NCBI GenBank assembly: GCA_905214865.1
Contig: CAJMNO010000002.1
Location: forward strand, 62,001 to 126,000
Reading direction: 5' to 3'
DNA length: 64,000 nucleotides
Source of the DNA: an uncultured bacterium
GTDB lineage: Bacteria; Actinomycetota; Coriobacteriia; Coriobacteriales; Atopobiaceae
Positions 34,318-42,387 of this stretch are shown here, piece by piece. Each line of letters starts with the position of its first letter. The first letter of the stretch is position 1. Made by a program: the position numbers and the translations under genes. The notes under the pieces are model-generated. The model searched no databases. It was given only the letters and a program-made list of their open reading frames with translations, and was not told the DNA's origin.

Positions 34318-35610
34318 CTAGGCGACGACCCCGTTCTCGAGGGTGCGCCTGCCCGCCACGAACACGTCGGTGGCGGCGCCCACGAGCGTCTGGCCCAGGA
34401 ATGCGGAGTTCTTGGACCTGCTCTGCAGGTAGTCCTCCGTGACGGTCACCTCGCGCTCGGGGTCAATCAGGGTCAGGTCGGCAACGGAGCCCCTCTCGAC
34501 CCTGACCTTGGGGAGGCGAAGGACGGAGCGGGGGTTGACCGCCATGACCTCGACGAGCCGCTGCCAGCTCATCTTGCCCGTGCGGACGAGGTTGTTGAGC
34601 ATGAGCGGGAGCGAGGTCTCAAGGCCCACGGTGCCAAAGAACGCGATCTCCCACTCGCAGTCCTTCTCGTGCGCCGCATGCGGCGCGTGGTCGGTCACGA
34701 GGCAGTCGATGGAGCCGTCGAGGATGCCCTCGCGGAGCGCGGCCGCGTCATCGGGGGTGCGCAGCGGCGGGTTCATCTTGAGGTTGGTGTTGTAGGTGGT
34801 GTCGATGTCGTCCTCGTCGAGGAAGAGGTGGTGCGGCGTGACCTCGCAGGTGACGGGCAGGCCCTCGGCCTTGGCGCCCTTGACCAGCTCGAGGCCCTTG
34901 GCGGTGGAGATGTGCGCGATGTGCAGGGGGCAGCCTGTGAGGCGGCAGAGCTCGATGTCGCGGTAGATCTCGAGCTCCTCCGCGAGGGCGGGCCAGCCGA
35001 ACATGCCGAGCCTGGTGGACGCCTTGCCCTCGTTGATGACGCCGTGGCCGCTCAGGGTCTCGATCTCGCAGTGCGCGATGGCGACGCGGTCGAACTGCGC
35101 GATGTACTCCATGCAGGTGCGCATCATGCCGGCGCTCTGGACGCCGTGGCCGTCGTCGGAGAACGCGACGGCGCCCTCGAGCACCATGTCGCCGATCTCG
35201 GAGAGGGACTCGCCCTTCTCGCCGCGGGTCATCGCGCCGATGGGACGGATGTGGCAGAGCCCCGCCGCATGGCCGCGGTCGATCTGGTAGCGGATGCCGG
35301 TGCCCGTGTCGGTGACGGGGTCGGTGTTGGGCATGGTCGCGACGTCGGTGAACCCGCCGTGCGTGGCGGCGCGGCTTCCGGTCTCGATGGTCTCCTTGTA
35401 CTCGAAGCCGGGGTCGCGGAAGTGCACGTGCATGTCGACCAGGCCCGGGACCAGGTACTTGCCGGTCGCGTCGATGACCTGCACGTCCTGGGCGGCCTCG
35501 AGGTCGCTCCCGACCTCGGCGATGCGGTCGCCGTCGATCAGGACGTCGACGACCTCGTCAAGGCCGACCTGAGGGTCGACGGCGTGGGCGCCCTTAAGCA
35601 GAAATGCCAT
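34318..35610 (-). CDS. pyrC: Dihydroorotase (type I)
   Basis: This zinc amidohydrolase cyclises carbamoyl aspartate to dihydroorotate. It has 430 residues from ATG 35608-35610, with GGAGGAGAG upstream. The metal motif is HVHFRDPG (His61, His63), and further ligands lie in CEVTPHHLFL and TDHAPHA. The length fits class I dihydroorotases of Gram-positives. Its start lies inside the last 17 nt of pyrB. Confidence 0.95.
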   Translation of the reverse strand: MAFLLKGAHAVDPQVGLDEVVDVLIDGDRIAEVGSDLEAAQDVQVIDATGKYLVPGLVDMHVHFRDPGFEYKETIETGSRAATHGGFTDVATMPNTDPVTDTGTGIRYQIDRGHAAGLCHIRPIGAMTRGEKGESLSEIGDMVLEGAVAFSDDGHGVQSAGMMRTCMEYIAQFDRVAIAHCEIETLSGHGVINEGKASTRLGMFGWPALAEELEIYRDIELCRLTGCPLHIAHISTAKGLELVKGAKAEGLPVTCEVTPHHLFLDEDDIDTTYNTNLKMNPPLRTPDDAAALREGILDGSIDCLVTDHAPHAAHEKDCEWEIAFFGTVGLETSLPLMLNNLVRTGKMSWQRLVEVMAVNPRSVLRLPKVRVERGSVADLTLIDPEREVTVTEDYLQSRSKNSAFLGQTLVGAATDVFVAGRRTLENGVVA

Positions 35611-36532
35611 TGCTCTCTCCTCCCAGAAGCAGGTACATCTCGGCCATGCGCGTGAGGACACCCGCGTTGACCTGGTTGAGAATCCTGGAACGTGCGCAGT
35701 CGGCCACGTCGGCGTTGATCTCCATGCCGCGGTTCATGGGGCCGGGGTGGCAGATGATCGCGTTGTCCTTCATGTGGTTGACGCGACGCATGTCGAGCCC
35801 GTAGAGGCGGTTGTACTCACGCTTGGAGGGAATGGCCGCGCCCTCCATGCGCTCGAGCTGCACGCGCAGCATGTAGACGACGTCCATGTCCTCGATGACC
35901 TCGTCGAGGTTGGAGGTCTGCGGGCAACCGAACCAGTCGGGGTCGTCGACCTGGAAGGTCGGGGGCCCGACGAGGGTCACGTCGGCGCCCATGGTCTTGA
36001 GCGCGGGCGCGAGCGAGCCGCAGACGCGGCTGTGCGCGAGGTCGCCCACGATGGCGACCTTGAGGCCGTCCAGGTGCCCGAAGTGCTTGCGGATGGTGTA
36101 GAGGTCGAGCATGGCCTGAGTGGGGTGCTGGTGCTTGCCGTCGCCGGCGTTGATGACCACCGCGTCGGTGTTCTCGGTGATCTTCTGCGGGGTGCCGGCA
36201 AGGCGGGCGCGGCACACGAACATGTCGACGTTCATCGCGTCGATGGTCTGGATCGTGTCCGCCAGGGACTCGCCCTTCACGACCGAGGAGGTGGAGCCCC
36301 CCATGGAGAGGGAGTCGGCCGAGAGGCGCTTCTCCGCGAGCTCGAAGGAGCTCTTGGTGCGGGTCGAGGGCTCAAGGAACAGGTTCACGATGGTCCTGCC
36401 GCGCAGGGCGGGGACCTTCTTGATGCCCGGGCGGTTGTTGATCGCCTCGAACGAGGCGGCAGTGTCCAGGATCTGCGTGATGTCATCGGCCGTGAGGCTG
36501 TACGTGTCGATGAGGTTCTTGACGGAAAGCAT
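35594..36532 (-). CDS. pyrB: Aspartate carbamoyltransferase catalytic subunit
   Basis: PyrB makes carbamoyl aspartate from carbamoyl phosphate and aspartate. It has 312 residues; the carbamoyl-phosphate motif STRTK is at 56-60, with HPTQAMLDLYT and CHPGPMNRG also present. No pyrI regulatory subunit is present, so control is expected at the expression level through PyrR. It directly abuts the pyrR stop. Confidence 0.96.
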   Translation of the reverse strand: MLSVKNLIDTYSLTADDITQILDTAASFEAINNRPGIKKVPALRGRTIVNLFLEPSTRTKSSFELAEKRLSADSLSMGGSTSSVVKGESLADTIQTIDAMNVDMFVCRARLAGTPQKITENTDAVVINAGDGKHQHPTQAMLDLYTIRKHFGHLDGLKVAIVGDLAHSRVCGSLAPALKTMGADVTLVGPPTFQVDDPDWFGCPQTSNLDEVIEDMDVVYMLRVQLERMEGAAIPSKREYNRLYGLDMRRVNHMKDNAIICHPGPMNRGMEINADVADCARSRILNQVNAGVLTRMAEMYLLLGGESNGISA

Positions 36533-37105
36533 CTAGTTCGCACCTCCGGCGTTCTTCTCTGCGTCCAGCTCCCAGATCTCGACCGAGTTGTGGTCGTCCA
36601 GGGGCTTCATGCACACGCGGACGTCCTCCTCGTGGGACGAGGGGACGTTCTTGCCAACGTAGTCGGCCCTGATCGGGAGCTCGCGGTGGCCGCGGTCGAC
36701 CATGACCGCGAGCTGGACGCTCTTGGGCCTGCCCAGGTCCATGAGGGCGTCGAGGGCAGAGCGCACGGTGCGCCCGGTGTAGAGGACGTCGTCCACGAGG
36801 ATGATGTTCTCGTCGTCCACGCTGAAGGGGATGTTGGTGCCGTGGATCACGGGGGCGACGTTGCGCATCACGTCGTCGCGGTAGAAGCTGATGTCGAGCG
36901 AGCCGAGCTGCGGCCTGGTCCCCTCGATCTCCTCTATCGCGTCGGTCAGCTGGCGGGCGAGCGTGACGCCCCTGCGGACGATGCCCACCACGGCGATGTC
37001 GCTAGCGCCCTCGTTGTGCTCGATCACCTCGTGGGCGATGCGGACGACGGCGCGCTTCATGGCCTGCTCGTCCATGATGACCGCCTTGGGCTTGGCCTGT
37101 TCCAT
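36533..37105 (-). CDS. pyrR: Bifunctional pyr operon regulator / uracil phosphoribosyltransferase PyrR
   Basis: PyrR senses UMP and represses the pyr operon by binding leader RNA. It has 190 residues of type I PRTase fold, with the PRPP loop ILVDDVLYTGRTVRSALDAL and the basic RGHRELPIRADYVGKNVP stretch used by PyrR. It is first in the operon. Its own ribosome-binding site (AAGGAAGGAG) is complementary to an upstream leader segment; see the leader feature. Confidence 0.94.
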   Translation of the reverse strand: MEQAKPKAVIMDEQAMKRAVVRIAHEVIEHNEGASDIAVVGIVRRGVTLARQLTDAIEEIEGTRPQLGSLDISFYRDDVMRNVAPVIHGTNIPFSVDDENIILVDDVLYTGRTVRSALDALMDLGRPKSVQLAVMVDRGHRELPIRADYVGKNVPSSHEEDVRVCMKPLDDHNSVEIWELDAEKNAGGAN

Positions 37106-37107
37106 GG

Positions 37108-37173
37108 GACTCCTTCCTTAAAAAAAAGATGCCCTGTCCGTCTGTCGACGGCACAAGACACCGGAAGAGAGTC
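37108..37173 (-). promoter_or_regulatory. pyr operon leader with SD-sequestering helix and U-run
   Basis: In the minus-strand RNA, the segment at 37163-37173 (GACUCUCUUCC) pairs with the pyrR Shine-Dalgarno region at 37108-37117 (GGAAGGAGUC), giving 10 bp with one bulged U. Inside lies a small hairpin, CCGUC/GACGG (37138-37142 with 37147-37151), and eight U residues (37120-37127) directly before the SD. The structure would hide the ribosome-binding site; the U-run could also support transcription attenuation. It is a likely PyrR target. Further upstream, TGCCCC/GGGGCA (around 37182-37195) could form an alternative fold with GGGCAU. The promoter itself, probably 37210-37260, is not clear. Confidence 0.6.
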
Positions 37174-37300
37174 ATATGTGTTGCCCCTGGGGGCATAACG
37201 CCTTACCGGTATCTCGTACCGCTTTAAAGGTCGGTAAGACAATACAATATTTCGACCCTGCCACGGGCGAGAAATTCCCGCCCCAAAAACCAGCACAAAT

Positions 37301-37330
37301 CCAGGGCCCCACACGCCAGCGGGGCCCTGG
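37301..37330 (-). terminator. Terminator after the polysaccharide-export glycosyltransferase
   Basis: A perfect 10-bp stem (37301-37310 with 37321-37330), loop of 10 nt, is followed on the minus strand by ATTTGTGCTGGTTTTT. It starts 7 nt after the stop of the glycosyltransferase and separates it from the pyr leader. Confidence 0.8.
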
Positions 37331-37336
37331 CAGACA

Positions 37337-38464
37337 TCATATGGACGCGGAGTGCGTGCTGGTCGGCTTTGCCAGCCCCTTCTCAGCGGCACGGCGTCGC
37401 GCAAAGAGCCCGAGGCGAGAGAGGGCAAACGAGGGGCCGTTGATGTCCCAGCTGTAGAAGAACTCGTTCACCAGGCTCCCGACGTACGGGAGGTCGCTGA
37501 ACCTCACGGGGTCGTAGCCAGTCAGCTCGAAGTAGGTCTTCTTGAACGAGCCCGAGAGCGTGACGATGCCCGCCACGATCGCGGGGTCCATGCGTCGGAA
37601 GATCTGGGTGACCCACGCACGAACCTGGGGCTCGTCAAGTCCGAAGTCGGCGATGGCTCCCCCCGCGTACCTGAAGCCGATGACGTAGAACGACTCCAGG
37701 ATGCCCCGGTCGGTCACCCCGTACCGCTCGATGAGGTCGGCCATGTTGTTCCAGCGCTCGAACGACAGCCCGGCCTTGCGCAGGACCGACGAGGAGCCCG
37801 GAAGATCCTCGCGATAGCAGTAGAACGGCTCGTCGATGTACACGATCGACTTGGCGAGGACGCAGGTCTGGATCAGGAACGGGTTGTCGACCCAGCCGGC
37901 ACCCGGCACCTCCATGAAGGTGATGTCGTTCTCCTCAAGAAAGCCCTTGCGATAGATGGCGGACCAGATGGAGGGGTGGTGCTGGATGAGGCGCGGGCAG
38001 TCCTTGAGCGTGAAGGGCTCGTCCACGGGCTTGATGCGGTGGTAGTAGGAGCAGTTGTACAGGTGCTCCTGCGGCGTGGTTGGCATCCAGACGCGGATGT
38101 AGGGGGACTTCACCATGTCAGGCATGTCGTGGCGGCGCGCCGCGGCGAAGAGCGTGTCGAACATGTGGGGCCTCAGGTAGTCGTCGGGCTCCAAGATGCC
38201 GATGTAGGTGCCCCGCGCCTCGCGGATGCCCCGGTTCATGTTGGCGCCGTACCCGGAGTTCTCCTTGTCAATCACCCTCACGCGCGGGTCCCTCGCGGCG
38301 TGCTCGCGCATGATGGCGAGCGAGCCGTCGGTGGAGCCGTCGTTCACGGCGATGATCTCGAGCCTGCAGCTGTCGTTCATCTCCGCTGTGCTCAGCGCCT
38401 GGTCGAGGAACCTCTCGGTGTTGTAGCACGGAACGATGACGCTGACGTCGATGTCCTGACTCAT
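37337..38464 (-). CDS. Family 2 glycosyltransferase
   Basis: This cytoplasmic GT-A glycosyltransferase has 375 residues and starts at ATG 38462-38464. VSVIVPCYNTERFLDQAL and VNDGSTDGSL form the nucleotide-sugar site; a DD motif (LEPDDYLRP) replaces the usual DxD. The C-terminal ~200 residues have no motif I recognise. No membrane segments are apparent. Its stop-start junction with the ABC ATPase (TAATG) shows coupling. The context suggests it adds a sugar to a wall or capsule polymer exported by the adjacent ABC system; donor and acceptor are unknown. Confidence 0.85.
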   Translation of the reverse strand: MSQDIDVSVIVPCYNTERFLDQALSTAEMNDSCRLEIIAVNDGSTDGSLAIMREHAARDPRVRVIDKENSGYGANMNRGIREARGTYIGILEPDDYLRPHMFDTLFAAARRHDMPDMVKSPYIRVWMPTTPQEHLYNCSYYHRIKPVDEPFTLKDCPRLIQHHPSIWSAIYRKGFLEENDITFMEVPGAGWVDNPFLIQTCVLAKSIVYIDEPFYCYREDLPGSSSVLRKAGLSFERWNNMADLIERYGVTDRGILESFYVIGFRYAGGAIADFGLDEPQVRAWVTQIFRRMDPAIVAGIVTLSGSFKKTYFELTGYDPVRFSDLPYVGSLVNEFFYSWDINGPSFALSRLGLFARRRAAEKGLAKPTSTHSASI

Positions 38465-39549
38465 TACTTCCCCAGATTCTTGTAGGCCTCGCACACCTCG
38501 TCGGTGGGCCCGAGCATGCGCTGCTTGCCCTTCTCGATCCAGCACACCCTGTCGCAGATGCGCTCGACGAGGTCGATGGAGTGGCTGACAAGCAGGACGG
38601 TCACGTTGTCCGCCGAAACGAGCTCCTTGATCCGGCGCTCGCACTTCTTCTGGAAGAGGAAGTCGCCCACGGAGAGGGTCTCGTCGACGATCAGGATGTC
38701 GGGCTCGGTGATGGTGGCGATGGCAAACGCGATGCGCGCGACCATGCCGCTGGAGTAGTTCTTGAGGGGCATCTCCATGAAGTTCTGGAGCTCGGCGAAC
38801 TCCACGATGTCCTGGAAGTGCTCGTCGATGAACTCCTTGCGGTAGCCCAGGAGCGCCCCGTTAAGGTAGATGTTCTCCTTTGCGGTGAGCTCCATGTCGA
38901 AGCCGGCGCCGAGCTCGATGAGGGGCGCGATGGTCCCGGCGACGCGGCAGGAGCCGCTGCTGGCGTCCAGGACGCCGGCGATGATCTTGAGCATCGTGGA
39001 CTTGCCGGATCCGTTGGTGCCGACCAGGCCAAAGGCCTCGCCGCGCTTGACCTCGAAGCTGATGTGGTCGAGCGCGCGGAACTCCTTGAACTTGAGCTCG
39101 TGGCGCATGAGCGCGATGAAGTACTCCTTGAGGGAGTTGAACTGTTCGGAGGCGATGTTGAAGACCATGGACACGTCGTCCACCGAGACAACCGTCTCCG
39201 CGTCGGGGGACGGGAGCGGCGGGCGGGTGAACTCGTCGGTGTCGCCGCAGGTCATCCAGCGGCTGGCGGTGACCGTCTGCCCGTCGGGCCCGGTGATGTC
39301 GCAGGTGATGAGGAACTTGCCCTCGTGGGGAGGGGCAAAGCCGTACTGGTACTCGCCGTTGGGCTCGCCGGAGGTCCCGCCCTCTCCGCCGCCCTCGAGC
39401 ATCCAGGTGAAGCGATAGGTGCAGGCGTGAGGGTTGGCGCCCTTCACGATGGCCGTGGCGGCCACGAAGTCGCCGTACTCGACGAGGGTCTTGTTGAGGT
39501 CAAGGGACGCGGACCAGTTGTCCGTGCTCATCTCGATGTTGTCAGACAC
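38464..39549 (-). CDS. Polysaccharide/teichoic-acid ABC exporter, ATPase subunit with N-terminal beta domain
   Basis: This TagH/Wzt-type ATPase drives export of a lipid-linked polymer through the adjacent permease. It has 361 residues. Walker A GTNGSGKST is near 177-185, the signature YSSGMVAR, and Walker B DILIVDE. Unusually, residues 1-105 form an extra aromatic, Gly-rich, probably beta-sandwich domain (ACTYRFTWML, GEYQYGFAPP, GKFLITCDITGP) ahead of the ATPase. In Wzt the carbohydrate-binding domain is at the C-terminus. The closing ~20 residues are short, as in single-domain ATPases. Start ATG 39549 lies 9 nt after the permease. Confidence 0.88.
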   Translation of the reverse strand: MSDNIEMSTDNWSASLDLNKTLVEYGDFVAATAIVKGANPHACTYRFTWMLEGGGEGGTSGEPNGEYQYGFAPPHEGKFLITCDITGPDGQTVTASRWMTCGDTDEFTRPPLPSPDAETVVSVDDVSMVFNIASEQFNSLKEYFIALMRHELKFKEFRALDHISFEVKRGEAFGLVGTNGSGKSTMLKIIAGVLDASSGSCRVAGTIAPLIELGAGFDMELTAKENIYLNGALLGYRKEFIDEHFQDIVEFAELQNFMEMPLKNYSSGMVARIAFAIATITEPDILIVDETLSVGDFLFQKKCERRIKELVSADNVTVLLVSHSIDLVERICDRVCWIEKGKQRMLGPTDEVCEAYKNLGK

Positions 39550-39558
39550 GCGATCCTC

Positions 39559-40410
39559 CTAGATGAACAGGATGAACTTGTGCTCGTGCCGGTGGAACAC
39601 GGCGTACCCGATGCCCAGGGAGACCAGGGCGAAGAGGATGAGGCGGATCCACAGGCTGAGCGTCGGAACGCGCTGGAACAGGAGGACGTCCCTGAAGAAG
39701 GTGATGAAGAGGTAGAGCGGGTTGAAGTTCTCGAACGTCCTCATCCAGCCGGGGAGGATGTCGATGACGTAGAAGATGGGGGTCGCGTAGGTCCACGCCG
39801 TGAGGATGACGCCCCACAGGTGCATGACGTCGCGGAAGAACACCGACGCGGCGGCGAGGAAGAACGAGAGCCCGATGCAGAAGACGGTCATGAGCAGGAG
39901 CCCCACGGGGAGCAGGAGCGCCAGCGGCGTGAGCGGGATGCGGAAGAACAGCATGACGAGCGCCACGGCAATGAGCGAGAACGCGTAGTTGACGAGGGCG
40001 GAGAGCACCTTCTGGACCGGGAAGACCCAGCGGTTGATCTTGACCTTCTTGAGGAGGGAGGCGGCACCCAGGATGGAGCCCATGCCGCCGTTGGTGGAGT
40101 CGGCGAGGAGCGTGAAGGTGGTGTTGCCGATGATCAGGTAGAGCGGGAAGTTGACGACCGAGTCGCTGCCAAACCTCATGAAGGACGAGAACACCGCCGC
40201 CATGACGATCATCATGAGGAGCGGGTTGAGGACGCTCCAGGCAACGCCGAGCGCGCTCCTGCGGTACTTGAGCTTGAAGTCCTTGGACACGAGCTGCCTG
40301 ATGACGGCAAGGTCACGCTGCTTTGGCGGATACCACGCGTCCTCGCGGGGCTTGCTCCTGGCCCCCTCCTCGCCCTCAGGGGTCTCGACGGTTGCGGTCT
40401 TGTCGTCCAC
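39559..40410 (-). CDS. Polysaccharide/teichoic-acid ABC exporter, permease subunit
   Basis: This is an ABC-2 family membrane permease (TagG/Wzm type) of 283 residues. A cytoplasmic N-terminus (~1-45) is followed by about six membrane segments (~60-270). FKLKYRRSALGVAWSVLNPLLMMIVM is the family amphipathic-to-TM1 signature, with the conserved YATPIFY and FNPLYLFITFFRD near the end. The start is GTG at 40408-40410. It forms an operon with the ATPase and glycosyltransferase. Confidence 0.92.
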   Translation of the reverse strand: MDDKTATVETPEGEEGARSKPREDAWYPPKQRDLAVIRQLVSKDFKLKYRRSALGVAWSVLNPLLMMIVMAAVFSSFMRFGSDSVVNFPLYLIIGNTTFTLLADSTNGGMGSILGAASLLKKVKINRWVFPVQKVLSALVNYAFSLIAVALVMLFFRIPLTPLALLLPVGLLLMTVFCIGLSFFLAAASVFFRDVMHLWGVILTAWTYATPIFYVIDILPGWMRTFENFNPLYLFITFFRDVLLFQRVPTLSLWIRLILFALVSLGIGYAVFHRHEHKFILFI

Positions 40411-40470
40411 GACGCCTCCATGTCAGGGATTGCCGGGGAATGGTGTGGCCCCAGCTTGTCGGCAGAAAAC

Positions 40471-40499
40471 TCTATCACAGCGAGCAGCGCCCCATACAA
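40471..40499 (-). promoter_or_regulatory. Candidate promoter of the polysaccharide-export operon
   Basis: TTGTAT and GATAGA on the minus strand are spaced 17 nt apart. They lie about 60 nt upstream of the permease GTG. Confidence 0.5.
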
Positions 40500-40564
40500 T
40501 TGGCAGAAGGGCAAGCGCCTCGTGCGCGCCCGGCTTGCGGTGCCGACGCGCGCGGTATAGCCGT

Positions 40565-40586
40565 GCCTGCCGCGTGGGCGGCAGGC
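40565..40586. repeat. Perfect 9-bp inverted repeat in the tRNA-permease gap
   Basis: GCCTGCCGC and GCGGCAGGC flank a four-base loop. It lies between the tRNA-Asn terminator and the permease promoter. There is no U-run on either side, and no function is apparent. Confidence 0.5.
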
Positions 40587-40646
40587 GTGCCCCGAACCTC
40601 CACGGGATTCGAAGCGATTCGACCGGCACAGCCCCTGCAAACGAAA

Positions 40647-40680
40647 GCAGGTCGGACAGCTTGTAAGCCATCCGACCTGC
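40647..40680 (-). terminator. Terminator of tRNA-Asn
   Basis: GCAGGTCGGA and TCCGACCTGC form a 10-bp stem with a 14-nt loop, followed on the minus strand by TTTCGTTT. It begins 8 nt after the CCA end of the tRNA. Confidence 0.85.
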
Positions 40681-40688
40681 GAACTCTC

Positions 40689-40763
40689 TGGCTCCCCGGG
40701 CAGGGTTCGAACCTGCGACACGCTGATTAACAGTCAGCTGCGCTACCACTGCGCCACCGGGGA
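40689..40763 (-). tRNA. tRNA-Asn(GTT)
   Basis: Cloverleaf on the minus strand: acceptor TCCCCGG/CCGGGGA, D-stem GCGC/GCGC, anticodon stem GCTGA/TCAGC with loop CTGTTAA (anticodon GTT), and T-arm GCAGG-TTCGAAC-CCTGC. The discriminator is G and the 3' CCA is encoded. It has its own promoter and terminator, so it is a monocistronic tRNA gene. Confidence 0.97.
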
Positions 40764-40789
40764 ATCTGGTGTGCTGCGCACGAGTAGTT

Positions 40790-40817
40790 ACTATAGCAGA
40801 CGCAAATCTGGGTGCAA
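40790..40817 (-). promoter_or_regulatory. Promoter of tRNA-Asn
   Basis: TTGCAC and TATAGT with a 16-nt spacer, close to the sigma-70 consensus. They lie 26 nt upstream of the mature tRNA 5' end. Confidence 0.75.
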
Positions 40818-40885
40818 GCGACTTTCCAATATTTTTTCTGCCGCACCCAATTTGACCCCCAGTCCAATGCCCGCGGCTATGCAGA

Positions 40886-40922
40886 GAGCCCATACACACC
40901 TAAATATGGTGTGCATGGGCTC
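40886..40922 (-). terminator. Long hairpin after rpoD
   Basis: Fifteen-nt arms (40886-40900 with 40908-40922) pair with a single A/C mismatch around TAAATAT. It lies 23 nt beyond the rpoD stop. No U-run follows on the minus strand, but the position suggests the end of the rimP-to-rpoD operon. Confidence 0.55.
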
Positions 40923-40945
40923 CTAGTCTGAGCAGGGTCTCTCCC

Positions 40946-42337
40946 CTATTCTTCCATATAATCCTTAAGCTTCCCGGAGCGGGAAGGATGGCGGAGCTTT
41001 GCGAGCGTCTTGCTCTCGATCTGGCGGATACGCTCGCGCGTGACGCCAAACTCGCGCCCCACCTCCTCGAGCGTGCGGGGATGCCCGTCCTCCAGGCCAA
41101 AGCGGAACTTGATGACCTTGCGCTCGCGGTCCGCCAGGCTGTCCAGCACCTGCTCGAGCTGCTCGCGCAGCATGGAGTCGCTCGCGGCGTCGGGGGGCGC
41201 CACGGCGCTGGAGTCCTCGATGAAGTCACCCAACTGGGAGTCCTCCTCCTCGCCAATGGGCGTCTCAAGGCTGACCGGCTCCTGGCTGATCTTCTGGATC
41301 TCGCGCACGCGGTCGGCGGAGATGCCCATCTCCGCGCCGATCTCCTCGGGGGTCGGGTCGCGCCCGAGGTCCTGCAGCAGCTGGCGCTGGACGCGCACGA
41401 GCTTGTTGATGGTCTCGACCATGTGGACGGGGATGCGGATGGTCCTGGCCTGGTCGGCGATTGCCCTGGTGATGGCCTGCCTGATCCACCACGTGGCGTA
41501 CGTGGAGAACTTGAAGCCCTTGGTGTAGTCAAACTTCTCGACGGCGCGGATCAATCCGAGGTTGCCCTCCTGGATCAGGTCCAGGAAGAGCATGCCGCGA
41601 CCGACGTAGCGCTTGGCGATCGAGACGGTCAGGCGAAGGTTGGCGCTGATCAGGGCCTGCTTTGCGTCAAGGCCCACCTGCTCGATCCTCATGAGGCGCC
41701 TCTGCTCGGCGCGCGTGAGCTCGATCTCGCCGTTCTCGGCCGCCTCGAGCTTCTGCGTGGCCTCGGTCCCCGCCTCGATCTTCATGGCGAGGTTGACCTC
41801 CTCGGAGGCGGTCAGCAGGTCGACCTTGCCGATCTCCTTGAGGTACATGCGAACCGGGTCGCCGGTGAGCATCACGGTCGAGTTGTCGGTCCTGCGGGCG
41901 CGTGCACGCGAGGAACGCTTGCGGGCCTTGCTCTTGGGGACGCTGCGAAGGACCTCGTTGGCGACGCGGGCCTCCTTCTTGGCCTCGCTCACCTCGCTGT
42001 CCTCGTCGTCCAGGTCGTCGTCCGCATCCTGGTCCTCGTCGTCGTCGAAGTCGTCGACGGTGTCGAACTCCTCGTCGTCGTCACCCGACGAAACCGAGAT
42101 TCCCGGGGCAATCTGAGAGACGCCGTCACCGGACGAGACGATCTCGACTCCCTTGGCGCGGATGGCGTCGTAGAGGTCTGACAGCTCGTCGTCGTCGACG
42201 TCAATCTCGGCTATGGCCAGCTGGATGTCGTCCTCCGTGAGGGAGTGCGAATCGGAGGCCTGCTTCACCAGTGCCTTCACAGCCCCCTGCAGGTCGTCAG
42301 AGAGCCCAGATGCCTTGGTCGCCTTGTTGTTTGCCAC
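40946..42337 (-). CDS. rpoD: RNA polymerase primary sigma factor RpoD/SigA
   Basis: This is the housekeeping sigma factor, 463 residues. The start is GTG at 42335-42337 with AAAGGA upstream. A variable N-terminus with region 1.1 features is followed by a very acidic stretch (Asp/Glu run, ~88-115) and a Lys/Arg patch. Region 1.2 reads DPVRMYLKEIGKVDLLTASE; region 2 has GNLGLIRAVEKFDYTKG and FSTYATWWIRQA; regions 3 and 4 end in TLEEVGREFGVTRERIRQIE. dnaG is 50 nt upstream, the classic dnaG-rpoD pair. Confidence 0.97.
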   Translation of the reverse strand: MANNKATKASGLSDDLQGAVKALVKQASDSHSLTEDDIQLAIAEIDVDDDELSDLYDAIRAKGVEIVSSGDGVSQIAPGISVSSGDDDEEFDTVDDFDDDEDQDADDDLDDEDSEVSEAKKEARVANEVLRSVPKSKARKRSSRARARRTDNSTVMLTGDPVRMYLKEIGKVDLLTASEEVNLAMKIEAGTEATQKLEAAENGEIELTRAEQRRLMRIEQVGLDAKQALISANLRLTVSIAKRYVGRGMLFLDLIQEGNLGLIRAVEKFDYTKGFKFSTYATWWIRQAITRAIADQARTIRIPVHMVETINKLVRVQRQLLQDLGRDPTPEEIGAEMGISADRVREIQKISQEPVSLETPIGEEEDSQLGDFIEDSSAVAPPDAASDSMLREQLEQVLDSLADRERKVIKFRFGLEDGHPRTLEEVGREFGVTRERIRQIESKTLAKLRHPSRSGKLKDYMEE

Positions 42338-42387
42338 GGATTTCCTTTCCACGTATAAACCTTCGTGATGATACCCATTTTCCTGGG

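Noticed and set aside
40565..40586. Perfect inverted repeat as an attachment site or insertion scar next to tRNA-Asn
   Set aside because: There is no integrase, no duplicated tRNA 3' end and no foreign genes nearby.
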